Positions 1-5,936 of a stretch of DNA of 12,483 nucleotides are shown one piece after another. The notes beneath the pieces are model-generated. The model was not told where the DNA came from. It did no database searches and saw only the letters and a list, made by a program, of their open reading frames with translations. Origin of the DNA: an uncultured Collinsella sp. (GTDB taxonomy: Bacteria > Actinomycetota > Coriobacteriia > Coriobacteriales > Coriobacteriaceae); NCBI GenBank assembly GCA_902470835.1, contig CABRHR010000060.1, positions 1-12,483 on the forward strand. The letters run 5' to 3'. A program made the position numbers and the translations under genes. The first letter of the stretch is position 1. Every line of letters starts with the position of its first letter.

Positions 1-46
1 AGATAGCGTAGCGTCTCGTGGGCTCGGAGATGTGTATAAGAGACAG
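1..46. other. Nextera i7/Read-2 adapter left on contig end
   Basis: Bases 28-46 are the 19-nt Tn5 mosaic end (AGATGTGTATAAGAGACAG). Bases 13-27 are the rest of the Nextera Read-2 adapter, bases 5-12 (AGCGTAGC) are the reverse complement of an i7 index (GCTACGCT, which I remember as N709), and 1-4 are the end of the P7 sequence. This is synthetic library DNA, not part of the genome. The same 46 nt recur inverted at the other end. Confidence 0.98.
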
Positions 47-51
47 CGCCC

Positions 52-182
52 GAAGGCCGTACGGGCTAACCCCTGAAAACGTCCTCGACCAATGAAACGC
101 CCCCGTTCTGCTCCTTCGGAGCTACGAACGGGGGCGTTTCTGGTCTGCGGAATGTTTTCAGGGGTTAGCCCGTACGGCCTTC
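52..182. repeat. 131-nt concentric imperfect palindrome
   Basis: A perfect 29-nt inverted repeat (52-80 with 154-182, starting GAAGGCCGTACGGGC) encloses a second perfect 15-bp inverted repeat (94-108 with 126-140, GAAACGCCCCCGTTC), which encloses a small hairpin at 110-122 (GCTCC-TTC-GGAGC). The two main layers share one centre at base 117 and the innermost is centred at 116. The only unpaired layer is 13 nt on each side (81-93 and 141-153), and even these share TCC and GACCA in matching order when read from opposite strands. It could be a MITE- or REP-like element, a bidirectional terminator grown by inverted duplication, or a fold-back artefact at the contig end. Confidence 0.8.
94..140. 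terminator. Terminator-like hairpin inside the palindrome
   Basis: The 15-bp GC-rich stem GAAACGCCCCCGTTC/GAACGGGGGCGTTTC has a 17-nt apex that itself folds. It ends in GTTTC on both strands, so it could stop transcription from either side, but neither strand has a long T run. On the plus strand the frame starting at 48 reads ARRPYGLTPENVLDQ then a stop at 93-95, immediately before this stem, as expected for the last codons of a truncated gene and its terminator. That coding reading is speculative. Confidence 0.45.
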
Positions 183-332
183 TACCGCTACGTAGCAATT
201 AGGGCATCTGGAGTGGACGGCGGCTTGGCTACGAGCTGAGGCTGAAGATCTGAATGGTTGGGTGCCGTTGCTGGGAGCGCAGGCGTTGCTGATGATGATC
301 TCTTTGGGACTGGAATTTTCACCTGCTAGCAA
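183..332. other. Intergenic stretch, nothing recognised
   Basis: This lies between the palindrome and the acetate kinase terminator. Short open frames exist on both strands, but none has a ribosome binding site, a convincing start or a recognisable product, and they run on through the terminator. I see no RNA gene here. Confidence 0.5.
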
Positions 333-366
333 AAAGGCCTCCGGAGCTGTTGCTCTGGAGGCCTTT
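333..366 (-). terminator. Intrinsic terminator after ackA copy 1
   Basis: A 15-bp stem (333-347 with 352-366, AGGCCTCC core, one G-T pair) has a 4-nt loop. Read on the minus strand it is followed by TTTTT (complement of 331-335). It lies 23-56 nt beyond the ackA stop. The plus-strand side ends CCTTTCGTTT, so it may also work weakly in the other direction. Confidence 0.85.
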
Positions 367-388
367 CGTTTACTTGCAAATGCGTGCG

Positions 389-1567
389 TTAGTTGTTCTT
401 GGTCAGACGCTCGACGTCGTGGGCGATCATGTATTCCTCGTCGGTGGGGATGACCATGACCGTGACGGCGGAACCGGCGGCGCTGATGACCTGCGGGCCG
501 TTGCCCACGGCCTCACGGTTCTTGTTGTTGTCGATGCGCACGCCCAGCCACTCAAAGCAGTCGCAGAAGGCCTTGCGAATCGACCAGTCGTTCTCGCCGA
601 TGCCGGCAGTAAAGGTGATGGTGTCCACGCCAGCCATGGAAGCGATCATGGAACCAGCCTGCTGCATGGCCTTGTAGGCGAACATGTCAAAGGCGAGCAG
701 GCAGCGCTCGTCGCCCTCGGAGGCGCGCGTACGGATGTCGCGGGCGTCGTTGGAGATACCCGAAATGGCAAGCAGACCAGACTGCTTGTTCATCATGTCA
801 TCGACTTCCTGATAGCTGTAGCCGCCCTCGCGCTGCAGGTAGCACACGGTGGCCGGGTCGATGGAACCGCAGCGGGTACCCATCATCAGGCCGTCGAGCG
901 GGGTGAGGCCCATGGTGGTATCGCGGCACACGCCGTCCTCGATAGCGGCGAGCGAGGCACCGTTGCCCAAGTGGCACGACAGCAGACGGTGGCAGCGCGT
1001 GCCCAGAATCTCCTTGGCCATCATCCACTCGTAACGGTGGCTCGTGCCGTGGGCGCCGTACTTGCGCACGTGATACTTGTCGCACACGTCCTTGGGCAGT
1101 GCGTAGGTATAGGCGACCTCGGGCATGGTCATGTGGAACGACGTATCGAAGACGGCCGCGTTGGGCAGCTCCGGATACTTCTCGCGGCAATACTCAATCG
1201 CTGCGGCCTCGCCGTAGTTGTGCAGCGGAGCGAGCGGCGCCACCTCGAGGATCTTGGCCATGACCTCATCGTCGACGACCGCGGAATCATCGAAGTACCA
1301 GCCGCCCTGAACGATGCGGTGGCCGATGCCATCGATCGTAAAGTCGGTCTTCTCGAGCTCCTCGAGCACGCGCGCGATAGCCGAGCGGTGGTCGGGGAAA
1401 GGAATCTCCTCGGTCTGCTTGACGCCACCGTTCTCGGAATGGCCAAAGATACCCATCTCCGAGCCGATACGCTCGCAGTTACCCTTGGCGAAAACCTCGC
1501 GGGTATCGGTGTCCAAAAGCTGATATTTAAGGCTCGAGCTGCCGGCGTTGACAACAAGTACGTTCAT
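389..1567 (-). CDS. ackA: Acetate kinase, copy 1
   Basis: Acetate kinase (EC 2.7.2.1) reversibly transfers phosphate between acetyl phosphate and ADP in the cytoplasm, the ATP-yielding last step of acetate fermentation with phosphotransacetylase. The 392-residue length is normal for the family. The first signature is at the N terminus (NAGSSSLK, N7 to K14). Further conserved positions are HRIVQGG (R84), LAPLHN (H116), FDTSFH (D141), HGTSH (H173), HLGNG (H199, N202), GTRCGSIDP (R232), GIGEN (322-326, nucleotide site) and PTDEE near the C terminus. Two positions are unusual against the Methanosarcina enzyme as I remember it: Ala172 replaces the acetate-pocket Phe179, and Gln87 replaces the His of HGG. 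The start is set by AAGGAG four bases upstream. The gene lies downstream of a close paralogue; no pta gene is in the window. Propionate or another short acyl phosphate is an alternative substrate. Confidence 0.93.
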   Translation of the reverse strand: MNVLVVNAGSSSLKYQLLDTDTREVFAKGNCERIGSEMGIFGHSENGGVKQTEEIPFPDHRSAIARVLEELEKTDFTIDGIGHRIVQGGWYFDDSAVVDDEVMAKILEVAPLAPLHNYGEAAAIEYCREKYPELPNAAVFDTSFHMTMPEVAYTYALPKDVCDKYHVRKYGAHGTSHRYEWMMAKEILGTRCHRLLSCHLGNGASLAAIEDGVCRDTTMGLTPLDGLMMGTRCGSIDPATVCYLQREGGYSYQEVDDMMNKQSGLLAISGISNDARDIRTRASEGDERCLLAFDMFAYKAMQQAGSMIASMAGVDTITFTAGIGENDWSIRKAFCDCFEWLGVRIDNNKNREAVGNGPQVISAAGSAVTVMVIPTDEEYMIAHDVERLTKNN

Positions 1568-1644
1568 GAGACTCCTTCGTGATTACAGTACGGTCGGCAA
1601 ACCCATAAGGCGGCCGTATCCTTAATAAGAAGTTATCAGAATTC

Positions 1645-1673
1645 AATAAATATCTATTAAACTCTACGCTCAA
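1645..1673 (-). promoter_or_regulatory. Candidate promoter for ackA copy 1
   Basis: On the minus strand TTGAGC (1668-1673) and TTTATT (1645-1650) are separated by 17 nt, each matching four of six sigma-70 consensus bases, in a locally AT-rich stretch. A leader of roughly 70 nt would precede ackA copy 1. The position just after the copy-2 terminator supports independent transcription. This is assigned by eye only. Confidence 0.4.
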
Positions 1674-1680
1674 AGTGCAT

Positions 1681-1718
1681 AAAAGGGGGCTGAACGGCAC
1701 AAGGCCATCCAGTCCCCT
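1681..1718 (-). terminator. Terminator-like hairpin after ackA copy 2
   Basis: On the minus strand a stem pairs GGGG with CCCC (1714-1717 with 1686-1689), continues as CTG/CAG across one bulged base, then has an internal loop and a GGC/GCC cap, and is followed by TTTT (complement of 1681-1684). It begins 14 nt after the stop of ackA copy 2. It is weaker than the terminator after copy 1 because of the bulge and internal loop. Confidence 0.55.
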
Positions 1719-1731
1719 CCCCTTGCATCAA

Positions 1732-2910
1732 TTACTTGCCGTTAACGATGCGCTCGACGTCGGAAGCGATCATAAACTCCTCGTCCGTGGGGATGACGAA
1801 GATCTTGACCTTGGAATCCTTGGCGGACAGGCACCAAGCGCCGTCGCCGCGCAGGGCGTTGCGGGCATGGTCCATCTTGACGCCCATAAAGGCCAGACGG
1901 TCGGCCACGCCAGCGCGGACAGCCGGAGCGTGCTCGCCGATACCGGCGGTAAAGACGAGCGTGTCCATGCCGCACATGGAGGTTGCCATCTCGGCTGCCT
2001 TGGCGGCAATCTTGTAGACGAACATATCGAAGGCGAGCTGAGCCTCGGGGTCGCCGGCGGCGGCGAGCTCCTCGACGTTACGGCAGTCGTTGGTCTTGCC
2101 GCCGGTCACGGCCATGAGGCCGGACTTCTTGTTCATCATCTCGTCGACCTCGTCGAAGGTGTAGCCACCCTCGCGCTGCAGATAGCACACGGTAGCCGGG
2201 TCGATGGAACCGCAGCGGGTGCCCATCATGACGCCGTCGAGCGGGGTGAGGCCCATGGTGGTGTCCATGCACTTGCCGTCCTCGATAGCGCACAAGGAAG
2301 CGCCGGAGCCGATGTGGCACACGACGACCTTGCGGGCCTCGCCGTTGGTCATCTCGGCAACCTTCTTGGAGATGTAGCGATAGCTGGTGCCGTGGGCGCC
2401 GTACTTGCGGATGTGCAGCTTGTCGCAGACGTCCTTGGGCAGGGCGTAAGTCTTGGCGACCTCGGGCATGTTGAAGTGGAAAGCGGTGTCGTAGACCGTG
2501 ACGTTAGGCAGGTCGGGATACTGCTCCAGGCAGTACTCGATAACGTTGGCCTCGGGGTTGTTGTGCAGCGGAGCGAGCGGGGCGACCTCGCGGATCTTGG
2601 CAAGAACGTCCTCGTCGACGAGGGAGGAATCGCCAAAGTACCAACCGCCCTGAACGATGCGGTGGCCGATACCCTCGATCTTGACGCCGTTGGCCTCGAG
2701 GTCCTTCAGGACAGCCTCGATGGCGACCTTGTGGTCGGGGAACTCGATGTTCTCGGTCACCTTCTTGGAGCCGTTGGCAGCATGCGTGAAGGTACCGCCG
2801 GTAAAGCAGACGCGCTCGCAGGAGCCCTTCGCGGACACCTTGTGGGACTTGGTATCGATGACCTGATACTTAAGGGTCGAAGATCCTGCGTTGACGACCA
2901 GAACGTTCAT
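1732..2910 (-). CDS. ackA: Acetate kinase, copy 2 (tandem paralogue)
   Basis: A second acetate kinase of exactly the same length, 392 residues. By eye roughly two-thirds or more of residues match copy 1, and the two align without gaps through residue 250. It keeps NAGSSTLK, R84, H116, D141, H173, H199, R232 and the TDEE C-terminal motif. It shares with copy 1 the uncommon Ala172 (acetate-pocket Phe in the Methanosarcina enzyme) and Gln87. It differs at normally fixed positions: HIGSG instead of HLGNG (Ser202 for the active-site Asn), HGTSY instead of HGTSH, and GIGEH instead of GIGEN. It could be a slower, differently regulated or substrate-shifted kinase. The start follows GGGAG by four bases. 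Independent transcription is likely, since terminator-like structures lie on both sides. Confidence 0.9.
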   Translation of the reverse strand: MNVLVVNAGSSTLKYQVIDTKSHKVSAKGSCERVCFTGGTFTHAANGSKKVTENIEFPDHKVAIEAVLKDLEANGVKIEGIGHRIVQGGWYFGDSSLVDEDVLAKIREVAPLAPLHNNPEANVIEYCLEQYPDLPNVTVYDTAFHFNMPEVAKTYALPKDVCDKLHIRKYGAHGTSYRYISKKVAEMTNGEARKVVVCHIGSGASLCAIEDGKCMDTTMGLTPLDGVMMGTRCGSIDPATVCYLQREGGYTFDEVDEMMNKKSGLMAVTGGKTNDCRNVEELAAAGDPEAQLAFDMFVYKIAAKAAEMATSMCGMDTLVFTAGIGEHAPAVRAGVADRLAFMGVKMDHARNALRGDGAWCLSAKDSKVKIFVIPTDEEFMIASDVERIVNGK

Positions 2911-2927
2911 GTGTCTCCCTACTAACA

Positions 2928-2944
2928 GGCGGTGTGGCGCCGCC
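2928..2944 (-). promoter_or_regulatory. Hairpin in the leader of ackA copy 2
   Basis: GGCGG (2928-2932) and CCGCC (2940-2944) can form a 5-bp GC stem ending about 10 nt upstream of the ribosome binding site (GGGAG, complement of 2915-2919). It does not cover the binding site. It could be an mRNA-stability element or chance GC pairing. I see no clear promoter for this gene nearby. Confidence 0.3.
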
Positions 2945-2963
2945 AGGTTACATACGCTTCAAT

Positions 2964-2997
2964 AATAAACCCAAACGCCCTCGCGCTCGGGTTTATT
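2964..2997 (-). terminator. Weak terminator-like hairpin after the MFS gene
   Basis: A perfect 9-bp inverted repeat AATAAACCC/GGGTTTATT (2964-2972 and 2989-2997) has a 16-nt GC-rich loop and follows the transporter stop by about 33 nt. The minus-strand continuation is ATTG rather than a clean T run, so termination may be partial. Confidence 0.45.
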
Positions 2998-3030
2998 GCG
3001 TTGATATATAAGTTATCGATGCATGAGTGC

Positions 3031-4191
3031 TCATGGTCTTTGACTTGTAAGACGAAATAGCGCGGGAATATACGCCAGAGAAGAAATCCCGAGTGCAACA
3101 AGCAATACAACTCGAATACCCGTAATGCTACTCAACACGGCGTTGAACAGATAGAAAAGAACAGCGCCCACCGCCACCATTTGGCTTTGAACCGAAATGA
3201 GTGAGCACCGCATCGAAGAATCGGCATTATTTTGGAAAACCGAGTATTTGATCGGAGCAAATAACGAGTAAGCGACCGTCTGCAGCACATAAAACACGGG
3301 CAGCAAAAAAGTCGGAGTAAAGGGAATCAAAAACAAAGCAGTTAATACCAAGCGAACTATGCCGCAAATGCGCGCAAAACGGCCCTTGTCGACATGAGCA
3401 ATCACACTGGGCACAATAAACCCTATGGAGGCGGAGACAAGGAGCTGGGCCGCAATGGTCACGCCAGAAGCGACGGCATTCATTCCGCGACCCGCAAGCA
3501 ACAGCGAGAAAAAATCTTCCAGAGCAACGAAAGCAAATGCCTGAGAACAGTCCATGATGAACGCTGAGCAAAGAATGCCGTTACCCGCAATTGTAGTCCT
3601 AATCATCTTCGGGCTAATTCCACGCTCGGGCGTCACGGTGGTGTCCCCTCTTCGTCCATCAGGAATACAGGCAACGACAACCAACGTCAAAAGCATTGCA
3701 GCGATATCGATCGAAAGACCGATGAGATACGCACCGGCAGACGAGATGAAACCGCCCACACAAGCGGAAAGGGCGTATGACGCATAGAAGACAAAACGTT
3801 CAACTACATTTAGCCTCACGAGATGGTCCCGAGAGACGCTGTCAATAAAAATCGCTTCGATGGACCCGCTCACGCATGCAACGGCAAAGCCTTTAAGAGC
3901 AAACGCACCCAATAAAAGCAAAGGAGATCGGACAAGGAGCAGAGCGACATAGTATCCGAGCATCCCCGCGACGCCAACAAGGCCGCTTGCCTTTCGTCCA
4001 AACCTGTCAGCAATATAACCAGTAGGAACCTCAAGAATGAACTTGCTCACTTGGTATGTAATCATCATGCTGGAAATCGCCAGCATCGAGAAACCAACAA
4101 ACTCAAGGTAAACCGTCAGAAAATACAAGATGGTGCTGAAGTTCGACAGGAAAACGAACGTCATATAAAGCAAAACAATACGTTTTTTCAT
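3031..4191 (-). CDS. MFS family membrane transporter
   Basis: A 386-residue, very hydrophobic protein with around a dozen probable membrane segments, typical in length for a major facilitator superfamily permease in the cytoplasmic membrane. The loop between helices 2 and 3 carries the family motif A, GYIADRFGRKAS (residues 58-69). The substrate cannot be read from the sequence; drug or metabolite efflux is a guess from similar small MFS proteins. The start is supported by GGAGG seven bases upstream. The gene follows the LysR gene on the same strand after 119 nt, suggesting regulation by that protein. Both genes are clearly more AT-rich than the neighbouring ackA and xse genes, which suggests separate acquisition. 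Confidence 0.88.
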   Translation of the reverse strand: MKKRIVLLYMTFVFLSNFSTILYFLTVYLEFVGFSMLAISSMMITYQVSKFILEVPTGYIADRFGRKASGLVGVAGMLGYYVALLLVRSPLLLLGAFALKGFAVACVSGSIEAIFIDSVSRDHLVRLNVVERFVFYASYALSACVGGFISSAGAYLIGLSIDIAAMLLTLVVVACIPDGRRGDTTVTPERGISPKMIRTTIAGNGILCSAFIMDCSQAFAFVALEDFFSLLLAGRGMNAVASGVTIAAQLLVSASIGFIVPSVIAHVDKGRFARICGIVRLVLTALFLIPFTPTFLLPVFYVLQTVAYSLFAPIKYSVFQNNADSSMRCSLISVQSQMVAVGAVLFYLFNAVLSSITGIRVVLLVALGISSLAYIPALFRLTSQRP

Positions 4192-4253
4192 GCTTCGCCC
4201 TCCAAGAGTCGATAATCCAAACCGAAATCTTGAAAAAGTATGAGAGCAAAGCC

Positions 4254-4304
4254 GTCAACCATGCGTTACGAAGCGTCAATATTCACTTGACGACGCGATG
4301 TCAA
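4254..4304 (-). promoter_or_regulatory. Candidate promoter with GTCAA/TTGAC half-site cluster
   Basis: The LysR-MFS gap has GTCAA at 4254-4258, 4275-4279 and 4300-4304 and its complement TTGAC at 4287-4291. The middle pair forms the dyad CGTCAA-N7-TTGACG (4274-4292), and 4287-4304 forms TTGAC-N8-GTCAA. On the minus strand TTGACA (4299-4304) lies 17 nt from TATTGA (4276-4281), giving a perfect -35 with a weak -10, so half-sites overlap both elements. The obvious candidate binding protein is the adjacent LysR product. An alternative is that some half-sites are simply -35 elements. Confidence 0.5.
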
Positions 4305-4310
4305 ATAGTC

Positions 4311-5201
4311 TCACGAAGCGAGATGGCGCAATAGATGAAGGAAAACCGTCTGGTGTCGATCAGTCCACGCATTTTGCCGATAGCAAAAGTAGATAGGCAA
4401 GGTTACGTCACGCGATCCTTCAATGGAGCACTCGCTCACTTCTGATCCATCCGATGCGAGAGAAGAGCCAGATAAACTCAATATCAATCCCCCAGCTTGA
4501 AGAAACTCAATCTGAGCCCTGCTTCCGTATTCGACATCACGGAAACGGAAATTAACGAGCTGGGCTTCGGGACATTGGTTAATTGCATTGAGACAGGGTG
4601 ACAAATTAATTGGAACAGCGAGCCTGCCGCCCAGTAGCTCACGAATAGTCATAGCTTCCACAGATTGATGACCCGCCGGGCACGAAAGAACCTTGAGCTC
4701 CTTTTCGCCCAAGTACTTCGAAGAAAGGGCGCTGCCCCGTGGTTCCTCAAATGAGATGGCTGCATCCGAAATCCCAAGCATGAGCGACTCGAAGCATGTA
4801 GCCGTTGGCTGATGCCACACATCGAGGTGAATCTGAGGATGCAAGCTTTCAAACGAGTCGTACCAGTTTTCAGAAAAAAGGAGCCCCCGTCCGTGAAGGC
4901 AGGGGGCGTAAAGACGAAAATGGCCGTCGGGCGAAACGCCGTCGCCCATCGATTGAGCGTACTTTTTGAGATCATCGACTTGTGCCAAGACCATGCGTGC
5001 ACGACGCGCAAACTCCCGGCCCGCAGGAGACAAAGCAGCCTCCCCCGTCGATCGATCGAGCAAAGCAATCTGATACTCAGATTCCAACTTCTTAATTGCC
5101 GACGAAACGGCCTGTGGACTCACATGGACGGCGCGAGCAGCCTTGCGCACGCCGCCATAGCTCGCTACTGCTTGAAGGTATTCGAGTTGAGAAAGCTGCA
5201 T
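4311..5201 (-). CDS. LysR-family transcriptional regulator
   Basis: A 296-residue protein with the LysR layout: an N-terminal winged helix-turn-helix (about residues 3-60, including AARAVHVSPQAVSSAIKKLE), a linker helix (about 60-88) and a ligand-binding effector domain (about 90-290). It would act as a DNA-binding oligomer whose activity depends on a small ligand, not identifiable here. The start follows GGAG by six bases. LysR genes often lie divergent from their target; here the likely target, the MFS gene, is downstream on the same strand, 119 nt away with a candidate operator cluster between. The gene begins 41 nt after the HIT gene stop and I see no terminator there, so read-through is possible. 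It is more AT-rich than the HIT/xse genes upstream. Confidence 0.9.
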   Translation of the reverse strand: MQLSQLEYLQAVASYGGVRKAARAVHVSPQAVSSAIKKLESEYQIALLDRSTGEAALSPAGREFARRARMVLAQVDDLKKYAQSMGDGVSPDGHFRLYAPCLHGRGLLFSENWYDSFESLHPQIHLDVWHQPTATCFESLMLGISDAAISFEEPRGSALSSKYLGEKELKVLSCPAGHQSVEAMTIRELLGGRLAVPINLSPCLNAINQCPEAQLVNFRFRDVEYGSRAQIEFLQAGGLILSLSGSSLASDGSEVSECSIEGSRDVTLPIYFCYRQNAWTDRHQTVFLHLLRHLAS

Positions 5202-5242
5202 AGATTACTCCAAAGGCAGCCAAGGCGACGGACTGCGCGCCC

Positions 5243-5578
5243 TCAGATGAGGTTCTCGCCCAGGTTCTTGCCGCCGAGGACGTGCATGTGGAAGTGCATG
5301 ACGGTCTGGCCGGCGTTGACGCCCTTGTTGGAGATGACGCGGAAACCGTCCTCCAGGCCCTTGGCCTTGGCGACCTCCTGGACGGCGTGAGCCATGGCGC
5401 CCATGGTCTCGGCAGGCACGTTGTCGGCGATGTCGCTGTAGTGCTTCTTGGGAATCACGAGCGTGTGGACCGGCGCCTGGGGATTAAGGTCGTCGAACGC
5501 AATGACCTGGTCGTCCTCATAGACAACGGTCGAGGGGATCTCGTGGTTGGCGATTTTGCAGAAGATGCAATCACACAT
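5243..5578 (-). CDS. HIT/Hint family nucleotide hydrolase
   Basis: A 111-residue histidine triad protein, the usual length for the Hint branch. The catalytic triad is HFHMHVL (H95, H97, H99). The N terminus has the common CIFCKI start (C4 and C7, possible zinc ligands with a histidine partner), followed by IPSTVVYED and the PVHTLVIPKKH strand region. Hint proteins hydrolyse purine nucleoside phosphoramidates and adenylates in the cytoplasm; the physiological substrate is usually unknown. The start has AAAGGA upstream. It lies 49 nt after xseB and probably belongs to the xseA-xseB transcript. Confidence 0.93.
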   Translation of the reverse strand: MCDCIFCKIANHEIPSTVVYEDDQVIAFDDLNPQAPVHTLVIPKKHYSDIADNVPAETMGAMAHAVQEVAKAKGLEDGFRVISNKGVNAGQTVMHFHMHVLGGKNLGENLI

Positions 5579-5627
5579 AGCTGGTTCCTTTCTAACAGAC
5601 CAGAGTAATTATATTTGGTCGGAATGG

Positions 5628-5894
5628 TTAGAACGAGAGGTTGTCGTCGGTGTTGGCGGCTTCGCCGTCGGCGAGCACGTCGTTGCCGTCGACGTCCTTA
5701 AGGAGCACCGAGACTTTCTGCTCAGCATCGGACAGGCGGGTGCGCAGACTCTTGAGAAGCTCAACGCCGCGGGTGTAGCTCTCGAGCGACTCCTCGAGCT
5801 CCATGTCGCCCGACTCCAGGCTGCGGATAATGAGCTCCAGCTCCTGCGAGGCCTGCTTGTACGTAAGCTGCTCGACCGGGGTCTTCTCTGCCAT
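5628..5894 (-). CDS. xseB: Exodeoxyribonuclease VII small subunit
   Basis: An 88-residue XseB protein. Several small subunits bind each XseA large subunit to form exonuclease VII, which degrades single-stranded DNA from both ends into oligonucleotides. The family pattern is clear: YKQASQELELIIRSLESGD (12-30), then LEESLESYTRGVELL (33-47) and LSDAEQKV (54-61), forming two helices of a helical hairpin. An acidic tail after residue 66 (DVDGNDVLADGEAANTDD) makes it slightly longer than usual. The start has AAAGGAAA upstream. The gene follows xseA by 42 nt, the standard gene order. Confidence 0.95.
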   Translation of the reverse strand: MAEKTPVEQLTYKQASQELELIIRSLESGDMELEESLESYTRGVELLKSLRTRLSDAEQKVSVLLKDVDGNDVLADGEAANTDDNLSF

Positions 5895-5936
5895 ATCTGT
5901 TTCCTTTCCTAAAGGTCTATCACTGTGAAACGCGGT

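Noticed and set aside
165..333. Minus-strand open frame ending EGRTG inside the right palindrome arm
   Set aside because: It stays open upstream through the terminator but has no ATG with a ribosome binding site and no recognisable motif. Kept only as a remote possibility of a remnant.
262..453. 63-codon plus-strand frame upstream of ackA copy 1
   Set aside because: It runs through the ackA terminator and into the ackA 3' end, with a GTG start and no ribosome binding site.
350..1582. 410-codon plus-strand frame over ackA copy 1
   Set aside because: Antisense to a clear acetate kinase, with a low-complexity Val/Ala/His/Gly-rich product. It comes from GC-rich codon usage and has no ribosome binding site.
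1675..2925. 416-codon plus-strand frame over ackA copy 2
   Set aside because: The same antisense effect as over copy 1; similar composition only reflects the paralogous genes beneath.
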